Assembly: GCA_018292915.2 (NCBI GenBank)
Contig: JACVVK020000387.1
Coordinates: 499,501 to 563,500, forward strand
Direction of reading: 5' to 3'
Length of the DNA: 64,000 nucleotides
From: Batillaria attramentaria
Taxonomy: Eukaryota > Mollusca > Gastropoda > Batillariidae
Made by a program: the position numbers and the translations under genes. This document shows, piece by piece, positions 25,557 to 40,200 of the stretch; the stretch's first letter is position 1; the number at the start of each line of letters is the position of its first letter. Below the pieces are notes generated by a model. That model made no database searches. It saw only the letters and a program-made list of their open reading frames with translations, and was not told the origin of the DNA.

Positions 25557-26458
25557 ATGTTCAGCGCAATATCCAAAGTGGTCGATTTTGTTCTTGGAAC
25601 AGTCTTGGAGCACGAAGATCTAGACAACAGCAACAGTGTTACTAAAGGTGCAGACAACACAGACTTTAAAAATGCATCAGTCAGTGACGCTTACCTGCGT
25701 CATCAGGACCAGCCAGACGTACTACTCACGGCTATTGTTGATGAACAGGAAAAAAACTCAGAATCTAGCACTGCTTTTTTCAAGGGTAAAGTCACACAGG
25801 TGTTTTGTGGACACGGTTTGATTGATGGCGAGGTGTATTTCTCTGCAGACAGTGTCTGTGAAGGTGGTGTGCTGCAGGTTGGTGATCAGGTAAATGTGGT
25901 TGCTCGGCAACAGCACAGGGAAGGGGGGTGGATAGCAGAGACTGTGACTGTGGTGCACTCATCATGGGAAGAAGATGAGGAGAAACCTGTTGTTTCAACA
26001 GGCGAGGTAGGCAGAGTGACGCAGTTCAGAGGTGGAGAAGGGGTCATTAATAAAAACATCTTCTTTGACATCAGCAGCTGTTTAGAAGGTTATAGACCTC
26101 ATCCTGGAGACTGGGTAACAGTGGAGCTTGAAGCAGATGAGGAAGATGATGAGACAAAGAAAGAACCTGAGGCAGATGGATTTGAAGATTATCCATCAGA
26201 AAAGCAGTTGTACGCAGCAAAAGTGGCACCACTGCGAGAGTGGTCTTTCGAAGGGGTGATATCCGCAGCAATGGCTGACCATGGATATATTGATGAGGAG
26301 GTCTACTTTCGCATAGAAGCATGTATGAATGGATACAGACCTCGGAAATGGGATCGCGTGCGTGTTGCTGCAATCGAGAGCACACAGGGGAAGTGTTCAT
26401 GGCGAGCTGTGGGTGTGTTTCCTCTTTCCAGTGATTCAGCATCATACAGGTATCCCTC

Positions 26459-26489
<31 letters not shown>

Positions 26490-27510
26490 TACTGCACATA
26501 CTGTTATTCCATATGTGCTTCATACACACTGGAATTACATGTGGGGAAAAGGATTGGGAAACTTAATATTTTGATAAAATGTATGGGCTTAAATTTTGTT
26601 TGTCTGTGCCAGTGTGTGTGTCTGTAAGTATTTAAACTTATTTCAATAGTTTCTTTTCAGATCAAAGCAGACCACAAACAGGTACCAGTCCATGGATAGA
26701 GGCAGAGGATGGGTGGTCCCAGGACAGAAACCACAAATGTACGTGCTGCTTCGTAGTTCTGCCTGCTCCTATGATACATAAGCTCAAACTCTTTTCTTTT
26801 CTTTCAACTGCCAGCTCTAGTGGTATCTCCCTCCCAGTTCTTGGTAGGATTCCACAGAGGGCTCAGAAGCTTTGGCAGTTTATACTATGCATGATGATAG
26901 GAATGAGAGATATTCCCCTGTGTGATGAGCTAATGTTTTTTTTTATTTTTTTTATTTTCAGGCCTCATCGGAAACATAACATGAGCATTCCCAGAAAGTT
27001 GCCCCACTACCCGGTGCCAGAGAGCCTCCGTCAGTGTGTCATGGACCAGAAGGAACTGACAGAGTACTCTGTGCATCTCACACAGGTGCCTATACTTTGT
27101 CACATTCTTGTTAAACATGTTGACTGCACTATACTCCTTAGCCACTTCTTGTTTCGTTCCTTCCTTGTTGAATACAGGTCACACTATACAGCCTCAGTAT
27201 CAATTTTAAGTCTGCAAAATGAATATATGCTACATGTATTCTTTTTTATTTTGTTCTGTTGTTCACTTGAAATAACTGTGTCATAATGTAATAGTGCATC
27301 CAGAACTTGTTTTAGTTTTAGTTATACTGTTGTGAAATAACTTTTTTGTTGTTGTTGTGCCCTCTTTTCAACAGATGCTGAGTATGGAAAACTATATCCA
27401 GCGTATGTCGGTTCTGCTGCATCTAGAGGAGATTCAGATGGAGCTGGACATCCGTGAATTTGACCTTTATAGGGTCAGCTCTCTCTCTCTCTCTCCCTCT
27501 CTCGCCCCCC

Positions 27511-27541
<31 letters not shown>

Positions 27542-30500
27542 ACACATCAATGTGCACATGTGTGTAAATGAGTGTGACCAGCTGTGGTGGTTGCAGTGTG
27601 ACAACAGAAAAAAAAAAATTCTTAGTTTTCAGTTTTGCCATTTTTGTAAGGCGTTTTCTCGTTAGTAGTTATGGTGTTTGTTTTATCCATGTCCTTATTG
27701 GAAGCCTTTTGGGATGTCAATGGAGAAGGGAGAGGTGTACTCAATGAAGCTGTTTTTCTGTGCCATGTCTCTGGTCACTGTGGTGTCCATGATGACGAAA
27801 ATAAGATACCAGAGCTTAAGATATTCCATCTTTTGGCAGATTTCCACCTTTGGCTGAAACTTTTCCTGCCCTCAGAAAGTGTGTTTCCTTCTCTGAAGCA
27901 CTTAAAATCATATCAAAATGCATCAAGTTGCAGAGATGTGAGTCTAATTCTAAACATTTTCCTAAGAAAAAAGTTTTTCCTCCTCTGAAGCAGTTAAAAT
28001 ACTGAACATGTATGCACCAAACTGAACAGATTTTGGTCTCTCTAATATTTAAAAAAAAACAAAAAAAAAAAAACGGAGAAGCATGCCCCTAGACATCCCT
28101 AGCACAACAGCAGATGTGCGCTCATCGTTTTGCCATTTCATCACCAAATGCTACACTGCCCTCAACCAATAGCTGTTGCCATATCATCATCTTGCTGGTC
28201 ATGTGTGTGTGTGTGCTGGGGCAGCGGAGGCCATGTATGATGCTGCGCATTATGTGTTTGTAGTTTAATGTACATGTGTGGAGGAATGTTACGTGTGTTT
28301 CTGTGGGAGCGAGTGCGTGTTGACTGTAAGTTGCCCTCGAGCTAGTGCGGGAGGGAGGGCGTCCCTTAAATAACAGGGCTGAGATTTAGCAAGCCCGACT
28401 AAGGAGCCAGTTGGGCTCCCAACCAGGGAAGTTGAGGGAGCCCGACAATTTTTCAAGGAGCCCGACTCTTTGATGAGAAATTTTGCTGTATCTCACTATC
28501 TGCGCTATTTTTAGACCAGTCTGCGCGATGGTGAAATGAGAGCTCTGGATGCTGAGGCGGTCAGTGGGTTCAGCGACAGCGTACGTGTGTATTGCCGTGT
28601 ATTACCAGCCCAGTGCAGGTGTGTCAGTAAGCGGAATCTACCGATCGGGCCAGGAAATGTCAAGGCGCCAGCCGGGCGATTGAAACTGTGATCCGAGGAA
28701 GCCCGACGTGGTTTTCAGGTGCCTCAGGTGCCCGGGTGCCTGCTAAAGCTCAGCCCTGAATACCCATTATTATTATTATTAATATTACTACTTTTCTTCC
28801 TTTTGGATCATGGACTATTTCAAGCCTTGGATCTGCCAGTACTTTCTATTTATTTGTGACAGGTGTGCCTGAAGCGTGCAGGTGAGTTTCTAGCCCTGCA
28901 CGTTCCTGGCCTGGCGGAGGGTCGACCATCCGTTTTGATCGGTGATGCTGTCATTTTGTCCAGCCCTTCAAACCCTGACGAACCCCAGTATGAGGGGATT
29001 GTGCATGAGGTAAACACAGGTTACCAAGAGAGGAAAGGAAGATGAGTGTATCTGCCAGCGGGACTCAATAAAAAAAATATATGTACATGTATGTGTCACA
29101 CAAACTTGCTCAGAATCTGACCATTGGCCATAATATATGCCCAGTATATATGCTTTAGGTTTTCGTACCGACAGTGCTTTGTTTTTGCAGTTCTTAACAA
29201 TATATACACACACAGACACGCACAAAATGTGTCTGCCAAATTGGGGGTGACTCGTGCATAAATCACTGGATATGATTACATGTATTGCAAATTGCTGCAG
29301 GTTTGTGCGCATGCACACTCATACACATCCACACACACGCTTATTCAATATGGTCTTTCCTAAATGTCTGTTAGAAGTAGATTTATGGCTGTTCATTGAG
29401 AGTAAGTTTCTCCTGATTTGAATGTGATATGGTGTACTGATAATGGTTTTGTCTAAATTCAGCTGCACAGTGAAGAAGTCCTACTAAAGTTCAACACAGA
29501 CTTTCACTCCAGATACCTTGGAGAGGACTACAATGTTGAGTTTACCTTTAACCGGTAAGTCACATGCATGTGTGTGTATGTGTGCATTAATACTTATAGT
29601 CAAGATTTGGAAGTCTGACTGTTGCAAAGTTCGTGCATCTGTTGACAAGTAAAACCATGATAGTAATACCAGTTTTCGTGAAAATTAATATTTGCTATTC
29701 ACATTTCTGCAGAACACCACTGAGGCGATGCCATCAAGCAGCTCATCTGGCTTTTGCTCATCTGGGAGAGGCAGGTGGGGAGATGCATTACAAATACAAT
29801 ATTATAAAAACTGACATCTGAGATTGTAATTTGTGTACTGTTGTGAGTAAAGTCAGCAGTTGTCATCCGTATTGTGTTACCAGTGTACTGAACAGCTTCA
29901 TTCAACCACATGTCAACCTGACTAATAGACGATTCCGCTCGGCAAGACCCAAGGCCAGAGCCCCACCCCTTTACTCTGTCGTGTATTGGCAAAGCACATT
30001 ACGCCCATGACTTCATCGTATGGGAAAAGGGGTGATTTCAAGAGGAAAGACATTGATGTAATGGTCTTTTTTCCTCAAATGATGTCAGTGGACTTGCTAC
30101 TTTCTTTCCATGTTCAAGTCATATCAACCTACATGTGCTTCTCTTGTTGTAGTGTCTGGCAAGAAAGTTTGGCAGACTATGCCGTGTGTGCTGCTCATGT
30201 TGTGGGACACGATTGGCTGAATTTTGAGGGCTTGACCCTTGTGGAGACTGGTGTGAACCCTCGTGCCTCATGGCCCCATTTTGATTCAGATTCGGGCTTG
30301 AAAGTGGATAAGGGGTTGTTGGGTGTTTTAAATGATGCGTTATTTTGTGAAACAACTGTTTTATGTGGTCTATGTTTTCGTTGCGCTTTTTCAGTTTTGT
30401 TTCCAGCTCCAAGGGATGTCCAACTGAGGACCCCACAAGTTGACCTGACATCAACAGCAGTTAGTTCAGGGAGGAACAAACCTGGCAAATTGCAGTCTTC

Positions 30501-33500
30501 ACAACCCACACAGTCTAACTCACGGACTCCCAGTTCACAAGCAGCTCAGCCTGTCCAGAACTATAACACCTCTTCGAGTGTCGCGAATGGCCTTTCTCAG
30601 CACAGTCTGGTTTCAAACCCTACCTCAGATTATTCTGTACCTAGTAGGCAACCAGCTGTGAGCAGACAAAAGAAATCGGAAAATCTTGAGGCTTCCTCGC
30701 CTGTCCACTACTTGCCAAACATTGGCCGTGGCATCCAGGACGCAGTGACATTTTTCAACCCTCGTCTCAATGATCGGCAGAAAGCGGCTGTCATTCAGAT
30801 TCTTTTGGGTCAAGGTCGACCTCTCCCGTATGTGATATTTGGACCTCCAGGTAATGCCTGTTAGAACAGTAACGTTTTTACCATGTTCTTACAGTGATTT
30901 GGTGGTTTATGTGTGTGTGTGTGTGTGTGTGCATTCAGCATCTCGGCATTTATTTTACCAGTACTGGTCACATATGTGATCTTTAACTTGTCCAGGTTCC
31001 ATATTAATGCATGCTGTAATTTAAAATAATGAATATTCATATGGGTCAGTTGAAGTTTACTATACGTGACTTTGTAAAGGAAATCTTGCCCTTGGAAAAG
31101 CCGTACCCCCGACCATGTATAACTCACATTAACTGATTTTGCAGTATGCAGAAGCATGTGTTGCAGCAGTTGTAATTTTATGAAATGCTGAACATTTCCT
31201 TTTCCAGGCACTGGCAAGACAATAACCGTTGTGGAGGCTGTTTTGCAGATACTGACCTGTGTGCCAAAGAGTCGCATTGTCATTTGTACACCCTCCAACA
31301 GTGCAGCTGATTTGCTGGTGACAGTCCTTAAATAACTCTTACTGTGACTATGTAGATATGTGGGTTTTTTTTTTGTTTTTTTTTTTGTTTTGTTTTTTTG
31401 CTGCCACAACTCTTTGCCAGCTCCGGTGGTGTTCCTGGTAATGGGTGGAATCCACGGAGGGCTCAGAAGCTGGGGCAATTTTTATTATGCATGGTGATGG
31501 AAATGAGGATGATGGTAAGATGATGCTATGGAGGTCCATGTGGTTTGGGACTGCAGGACAGGGCCGCATTCCACGCTTCCTGTCATAAATATCCCAGCAT
31601 TAACCAGGCCCGAGAACTTCGGCACCTGCGGTGCCGGCCGTGTAATCATCCACATCATAAGACGTGTCATACCAAGGGAAGCACCCCCAAAGTCATACCC
31701 ATGAAGTGGATGAAGCTTGGCTGTGTGGCAACAGCCTTCCCATTGGGCCCATAGCACACCCGCTCTGGGTAGGAGCTGACCTAGTAGGAAAAATCCAGCT
31801 TGCCTCAGCTGGGACTTGAACCCGAATCTCCCGGCCCATAGTCCGAAGTGCTAACCACTACACTATGGGGGCCGGTATGTAGATATGTGTTAGGTTATTG
31901 TGGTTTTGCTTGTAAAAATGCAGCTTGTTTGAATGGGTGAATGCTGCCATTTTCATGCTCACAGATTGTTCTGAGCTGTTTTTGTGGTGTCTGTCATCAC
32001 ACTGAACAGTGACAGCGTGTGTATTGCTGTCACTGAGCCAACAGAAGCATACTCGATGACGCAGCGATTATTCTGAGCACTGCAGTAGTGTAACAACAGT
32101 CGTAGAATTTGAACGTTTGACCGCTTGTGTAAAGTGTAAACAACATTGTATCGCATTAAGAGCTGTACTAATCATCAAGATAGAGTATTTCAAGCGTGTA
32201 GATGCGCTCACGAGCGAAACTGTTCCAAAACGTAACTTGTCTCAGCAGAGATGGAATTAGCCCGTTTAATGGCCTTGGCCATGCTTAAGGTTGGAGTAAA
32301 GATTTAGCAGTATGCAGTTGATTGCGAGTAAGCTTGTGTGTGTCAGTGTTTATGGAAAAAAACAACAACAACAACAACAAATAAAGACACTGGAGACGCT
32401 CGCTGGAAGACAAAGCTTCTATGTGCAATCATTTTTACAGGCAGAGCGGTTGCACTTGAGCGGGGTTGTAAAGACGTCTGACATGGTTCGCTTGAATGCC
32501 TTCCAAAGATCAGAGGATGTGAGTAGTATTGTGTATAGAGTCTCCAGAAACTCTTAGCTTTATTAGTCCACACATGTGCACACACACAGATACACACACA
32601 CACATGCACGCGCACACACTCTCACACACACACACACACACACATTCATACAAACACGTCCTAATTAAATTGTGAACAAAATTATATATGTTGTGATTAT
32701 TGTCACACATATTTGGAAAACCAAAACTGGTGACTTTCTGGGCAAATCTGAGTGTTTAACACCTGTTATTTATTTGGGGATTTAAAAAAAAAATCTTATT
32801 TTGCAATATTGTTCTTCTTTAGCCTTTACATTTTATTTCCACTGAGTGCACAAATTACAGTCTTCATACTGTAATTTGTGCACTCTGATTAAGAAAACTT
32901 GGTAACAAAATCAGTCTCAGTGCACAAGATTATATCATTTCCCTAATAAAGACAACTTGTGAATTTATGCGTTCTTTTTCAGGGTATACCTGACAGCATC
33001 CTTCCATACTGTGTTTTTGGACATAACCTTGAGACAGTGTGCCGATATCGCATCATCATCGCCACTTGCAACACGGCAGGCTATCTCTACACTGCAGGGC
33101 TCAAAGAGGGACACTTTACGCATGCCTTTATTGACGAGGTGATAAATTAGTTGTAAAGAAGTGCAGTCAAAAAATGCATAACCTTGAGTCTTGTTTATTG
33201 CTTACAAAGAAAAAAAAAAAGGGGGGGGGGGGGGACAAAAATGAACAACACTCTTTAACAGTTACATTCCAGGCTCTCCACTGAATCAAAATTAAACCAG
33301 TTGTGAAAATCAATAAGAGAATTTTTTTTTTTTTTTGGGGGGGGGGGGGGGGGGGCGTTGTTTGCTCAGCATTTTCACATACTGCACATGCAGACAGAAA
33401 GAACAGTAAAACCAGAAAATGCCAGATCTGACAGGGGAAAAAATCCATTGAAATCTCATTGACTGTCATAATTAAAAGGAACAAATACGAATCTCCATGA

Positions 33501-35638
33501 AAATATGTTCTAGCCTCATTACATCTGTACATTCATATAATTAGTCGTACAGGTCAGTTTCATAGATTTCAGCGTATTTTCTTGACCAGCGTGTACATTG
33601 GTAATAGGCAGTACTTCACATGTACCAGTAACAGCTGGCACTCAGAAGATAGCCAGACATTTTTCAAAGCAGCCCATTCAGCAAAGCATGTAATCCAGGC
33701 CCCCCTTTGTGCCCTCAAGGGGCCAGGTCACTCCCAGCTAATGACCCACTTTCTTTGTATTACACACACTTCCACAGCTGCTATTCATCACCACAGCACG
33801 TTATTGGCTGCCTGGTGAGTGAAGGGCCTTAGTTGACCCTTCAACCGTGACCCCTGCCCTTAAGCAGTGTGCTATTTCTGGCTTAGGGAGTGTGCTTATG
33901 GAGAAAGGCAGGCAAGCTGTGCCTCATTTCTTGCATGTTAATAGATTTTGGGGCTTTTGTGGGTTGCACTGTAAAAATACAAATTTACAAGAAGGAAGAA
34001 CAAAATTTTAGGAATCTGCCAATTTTTTTTTGTTCAGATAACACGAACACAGACCTTATCCATAAAAGCCAGTTTTGTAAACCTGATCAAGGCACCTTGT
34101 AAATGTGATAACACCCTTTTAGAGACCTAGTGTTTCCGCGCTCATACTGGTATCGCTTCTCGGCCTTTTGGCTAAGATCAAAGTGTAGTATCTGTTCTTA
34201 TCAGCTTAATATCTGATACGCTCCCCATTGGGGAGCTTCGATATTAAACTGATTTTTGAACCTCGGCGAAGTGTCAGGGGCTTGCTCCACCTTCGCCACG
34301 GGTTGGCCTGGTATTGCAGTACTTCCAGGATCGGCCCACTCCCCTCTGGGGAGAATAATTAATTCCAAAATCAGTTTTAGTAATAGAAATTAAAGGCAGC
34401 ATTAATGTTGCAGGTTATTTATCCATGTAGTGATGTACATAAATTATGGATTTAGATCAGAATAGAATATTATGTTCCTGAAATTTTAATCAGTACTGTG
34501 TATACTGTTTTAAAAGGGACTACATTATACCAGGGTTGCGCAAATTACACAGTCTTTGCCAAAAATTACAGTAGAGTATTGCGGACTGAGTACATTGTGA
34601 ATTTGAAAGAATTATCATTAATAATTATCATTATTGTATAAAATGTGTAATAAGTAACTCTTTATTTTGTTCTACTTTTTTAATTTATCAACTTACCATT
34701 ATTCAACACTGTATATTTGCAAAGATACTGCTATAAGGACAGATTTCTCACAAGGATGTTAGTTTAGTCCTTTTGGCTCCTAGAGAAGCATAGGGCCTCA
34801 ACAGCTCTTCTCCATCTCACTCTGTCCCTGGCGCAGGTCTTGGCCTCCTCCCATGTCAGGCCAGAGTCTCGCAGCTCACAGTGCAAGCTCCTTCACAAGG
34901 ATGTATCTTTTATGGTGTTATATGACATGATTATGACTGGTTCTTCCCATACACGGGGAGCCGGGATAGCCGAATGGTAGAGATTTGGACTCTCAATGCT
35001 CGGGTCGTGAGTTCGAATCCCGGCTGGGGCCAAATATTTGTGCTGGCCTTTTTCTCGTTGCCCCATCTTTGATATCACCCTTACGTGGTAGAAAAGGATG
35101 TTGAACTCCCAAACACCCACCTCACCCACCCTTCCCATACACTTTCTGATTGCAGGCAGGCCAGGCTACTGAGCCAGAATGTTTAATACCAGCCGGACTG
35201 GTTGCAGGTGCAGATGGACAGGTATTACTCATGATAACATAATGAGGTTGCCATGGAATTTTGGCATATCTCTATTTTGAGAATAAGGCAGGAGAAATGC
35301 AATGCAATGTCATCCTGAGCTAATCTAAAAATGCAGTTACATGTACATGTACCATACGCCAAATTTCCACAATGACGTCAATAGTGAATACATATACTGC
35401 AGGAAAGGCAAACAGAACTGGAGTCCAGACCTTTTGCTTTACAGCTGTTTTGGAATATCAAAAATTAATGCTATGGATATTTTGGTTTTTATTACATATG
35501 TTTTTTTTAATTATTATTAGCTTTTAACAAAAGTATCCAGATTTCAGTCCATTGATAATGAAGAAAAGTGAAAAGAGCTTTGCTTTTTGTAAAGAAATTA
35601 TTGTTGTAGGGTTACCGTTCTTGTAAAATATTAAACTC

Positions 35639-35696
<58 letters not shown>

Positions 35697-37174
35697 GCTT
35701 TTTTCTTGTACCACATCAGGCCTTCATAACCGCTGGTACTCTTATCGGAAACATGACATTGTCCTGGCTGACGAAAAAAAGTATAGGACAGGACTGAATA
35801 AGAAGAGATGAAAAAGAAATAAGAAAACAATGCAAAAATGATAGGATATAATTTTGTCCGCCTTGGCTAGAAAATTATCAGACATTGTGAAAGTGTCGGT
35901 TTATAGTTGATGTCCAACACAGATATGAAGCAAACTGCTCCACACTGATTATCTAAGTGACTGAAGCTCTTTGTTATCAGATTATCCTTGCTGGTGACCC
36001 AAAGCAGCTTGGGCCCATTGTCATGTCCCCTTTCGCCAAGATGTATGGTCTCCAGCTGTCCTTCCTGGAACGCTTGATGGATCGTCTACCATATCGGCAC
36101 GATCCGCAACGATATTCTGAACATGGTGGCTTCCACTCAGCATTGGTAAGACCTTTTTTTGTGAGAAAGACGTTTACTGTGGTGGGTGGCCTTGCCAGAT
36201 CTTGTAAGTGCAGTGATACTCCTGTAGCATGTAGGAGATATGTCAGGGGCACCAACATTCTGCACTGTAGAATCGATTCCAATTCAGCCCCCAAAATCCA
36301 AGTCAAACATGAGATGCCTGCATGCTGTGCACTAGAAAGCACGTGATTTTTCACCAGGCTTCGTTCTGATCTGGATTCTGTTCTCCTGCTCTGCAAACTG
36401 GCTCTGCAGACATTTGACCCCAATGTGGTGCATGCGTGCTTGTTGACCACCCACCTACAATGTAATATCTGCAGCCAAAAGGATTACTCTTTTGTTCTTT
36501 GCAAATGTAGCACCTCAGAGATCAGCAGTGTGATTGGTTCCCCATTTTACCAGCAGAACGCCTCAAGTTGTGTGTAGTAGGCTGGGGTTCCTGCACTGGG
36601 TTTGGATCAGTTGCCCGAACAGTCAGTTTGCGGTTGACAAAAGTAGTAACTGACTCAGCTACGGATGTCAAGTACCCAGTTCATGCTTCAGCCCAAAAGA
36701 TCTACCTCAGACTTGAGGTAGCCTGCAAGCTGTCCCTTACCCATTCTGTGCACTGGAGAGTGGTTGATTTTTCAGGCAGAACTCTCGCCTGTACCATGTG
36801 AAGTAAAGGAGAGATTTACAGATGTTGTGGACATGGAATGTATAATGTTTCTCTTTATGGGTGCCAACAAAATTTAAACATTTGTTACATGATTATGAAG
36901 TGCTGCACAGAAGTACTGTAGAATTCTTTTTCATTCACTCTTGGTGCAGGTTACCATGCTTGTGAACAACTACCGTTGCCACCCAGCCATCCTGGCACTG
37001 CCGTCCCAGCTGTTCTACTATGGCCAGCTACAGGAGCGTGCGTCCAAAAGCCTTACACACACACTCGTTGACTGGCACTTGCTGCCAAAGCCTGACATCC
37101 CTGTCATATTTGACGGCATCAGGGTGATTTTTTTTTTTTGTCCATGATTTTGTCTCTTGATTCTTCCCCCCGCC

Positions 37175-37210
<36 letters not shown>

Positions 37211-40200
37211 TTTTCGTTTTCTTTTCACCTTCTTGTTTCTTCTTTTTTTTTTGGGGGGGGGGGGGAGGGGGGTCTTTTGTAGGTTTCATCTGTTTTCTTT
37301 TTCAGCAGCAGTACAAATGCAATACTTGGATATATCTGAAACACAACTAGACTTGGTAAGATGCCAGGAAAAAAAGATGGCATCCATTTTGTTAAATGGA
37401 CAGGGATGATGTAGTTGTAACTGTTTTTGTTTTTCTTGTTGCATTGCTGTCCCGTGCTGTTTGTCAGTGTTCTTAGTGTTTTTGCTTGGCACTGAAAGTC
37501 TTCACTTTGTCATTTTAGAGGGAAAAATGGCCTCAATGGCTGTTATTGTTTGTCTTGCTGCTGTCAGTGTTACTGTTTTGCTGCATTCACAAAATCTTCC
37601 ATGTAGGGGGAAGATGTGCGTGAGGGGGACAGCCCTTCATGGTTCAACCCAGGCGAAACCGTTCGGGTCGTGCATTATCTGCAGGGTCTCTTAGGCAACA
37701 ACCCACCTGTTGCACCTGATGATATCGGTATCATCACACCGTATAGAAAACAGGTGAGTTGCTTGCTTGTGCGTGAGGTGTTTGTTTAGTTCAGCAAGGT
37801 GAGGATGAGGCCGGGGTGGAGAAAAGGGGTGAAAAGGTTACTTTTCAGGTTATGGTATCAAGTTGATATTTAGTAATCTGACAAGGAGTTTAGTTAAGTA
37901 TAAAAGCTGACAGCTGAATAAAAAAATTTTAAAACGGCGGCCGACACTCAGCTTTCAGAGCTTTTTTTTTCCAGTGACAATTTCTTGATTTTTCTTACGA
38001 TGCAGGTGGAAAAGATCCGAATGATGATAGACCGTCTGGCTATTCCACGTGTGAAGGTCGGGTCAGTGGAAGAGTTTCAAGGTCAAGAGAGACAAGCCAT
38101 CATAATATCAACAGTGAGTTATTTTCAGGACTAAGGTTCTTTTCTTTTCTCAGAATGACACACTTTTTCTTCAGGATCTACATTACTGGACTGCAGTTAG
38201 CATGTTTGTTGCATTTTTGTGCACATTTCTAATGAATATAAATAGAATCATTTCGGGAACTGTGAACCTGACTGCAGTGTACATGATGCATAGTTAATGC
38301 TGTGAAGGCAGATTGTCATTATTCTTGTGAGATGGCCATTTGAGTACAGGTATTTGACTTTTATTTTGCCTTTTGTACAGTAAAACCTGTCACGGCGGGC
38401 ACCTGTATAACCGGGACACCTCTACAAGCTAGACACCCCAAAGTATCCCCATTTGGTTTCACCATACATGTATAATCACCCTGTAAAATCTGTATGCCTC
38501 TATAACGCAAACAGGGACAGCCAAAACCAGTCACTAGCAAGCCATCCTTTGTGTAAAACGGACACTGGCATCACAGTGTGATCAAATTCACACCTTTTTG
38601 TAAGCCTATCAGGCGACATTGGCTCTCACGAAGTAGCAAGTTGTTAGCACTGCTTGTCTGCATGGGTGTGTACTCCCAAGTTTGTGTATTGTCAGCCAGT
38701 CGCACCTCTGACTTGTCACTTATGGTGGCCCGGTCCACACAGCTCGCTTCTACTGTGACTCCACCACCATCTAGTCTTAGCCACAGTTTGACGGAAAAGC
38801 GTCATTGATCTCCCAGTGTCGGGGAGCCGGGATAGCTGAATGGTAGAGCGTTGGACTTTCATTGCTTGGGTCGTGAGTTCAGATCCTAGCTGGGGCCAAA
38901 TATTTGTGCTGGCCTTTTTCTCGTTGCCTTATCTTTGATATCGCCCATACGTGGTGGGAAAGGACATTAAACTCCCAATCATCCACCCACCCCACCCACC
39001 CACCCACCTTCTCCTGGTGTTGTTTTTCATGTCTTTGGCAAAACAGATATGTAAGCTGCTTGAAATTTTTTAACAACAGGCTTAAGATGTCCAACTATTC
39101 AGACAATAATCAAACTAGGCTCACGTTTCCCAGGAACTACTTTGTGGATGTGATCAATTGTTGACGTAGTACTTCAGGTCCAGTACGGTTGTTTCGCGCA
39201 TTGCATGCGGTTGAGAGGCCTGTCTGCTTGCTGGCTGGGCTAAAAACCTTTCAGTTACATGTACCACCAGAGGGCATTGGTGGGAGATGCCTGTTTGATA
39301 ACGCTGGCCAATACAGTGACAATAAGGGCTTGGCACTTTGGAGAGGGGGAACAGTTCTGCTTAGCACATGCGGTCTTTTTAGCCTCTTGAATTCATGTAC
39401 ATGTAATGTTTATTAAGGTGGTGCTGTGCCTTCATTCTGCATGCTATGCTTGAGTTGTGTGCTTGTGTGTGGGTTTTGTTTCACGTCATATACTGGTTGG
39501 CTTCGATTTTTAGCCCTGATCTGGTCCACTGTACAGGCCAGACACGTGTCCAATTTGGCTCAGTCCCTTGGGTGTCCACTTGATACAGGTTCTACTGTAT
39601 TTGATTTCTCATTCTTCACAACCCACAGACACTTTGTCGACTCTCAGCTGTTCAGCAGCGAACTGTGTTCTCAATTTCAGGTGAGGTCAAATGAGCGACT
39701 TGTCAATTCAGACATCCGTCATGTGCTTGGTTTCCTCAGCAACCCGAAGCGGTTCAATGTGTCCATCACACGTGCCCAGGCCCTTCTGGTTGTCATAGGC
39801 AACCCTCATGTTTTGGCTCAGGTAGTTCATGACATCATCGTTTTCTTCATACCTATTGATTTCATCAATTTTAGCAAAGTCATTGCGTATATCAGACTAC
39901 ATATCACTGCCCGAAAATACAACTGTTGTAAGTCTGGTAAGTGTATATAAGGAGATATGACTGTAGTATTTGTAGTATTTACAGGCGACAATATGAGATC
40001 CACGTAGAATCATAATCATCATACCAATATGTTCAATAATGAGATCAGAAACACTAGAATTAACATGTGGCCCAGAAGCTACAACTACGACCACTGAATA
40101 GAAGTACTCCTCCGTGGACACCGCACGCTGCGCACGCTTTCTGACCTCTCTGTCTGACACATACGTATTTAGCAACAGGTGTGGGTTAGCTTGTTGAAGT

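Noticed and set aside
39426..39950. 174-codon open frame spanning the end of the pogo-like element and MOV10L1 exon 17
   Set aside because: Only 39681-39821 is MOV10L1 coding; the rest is intron and transposon sequence in the same frame by chance.
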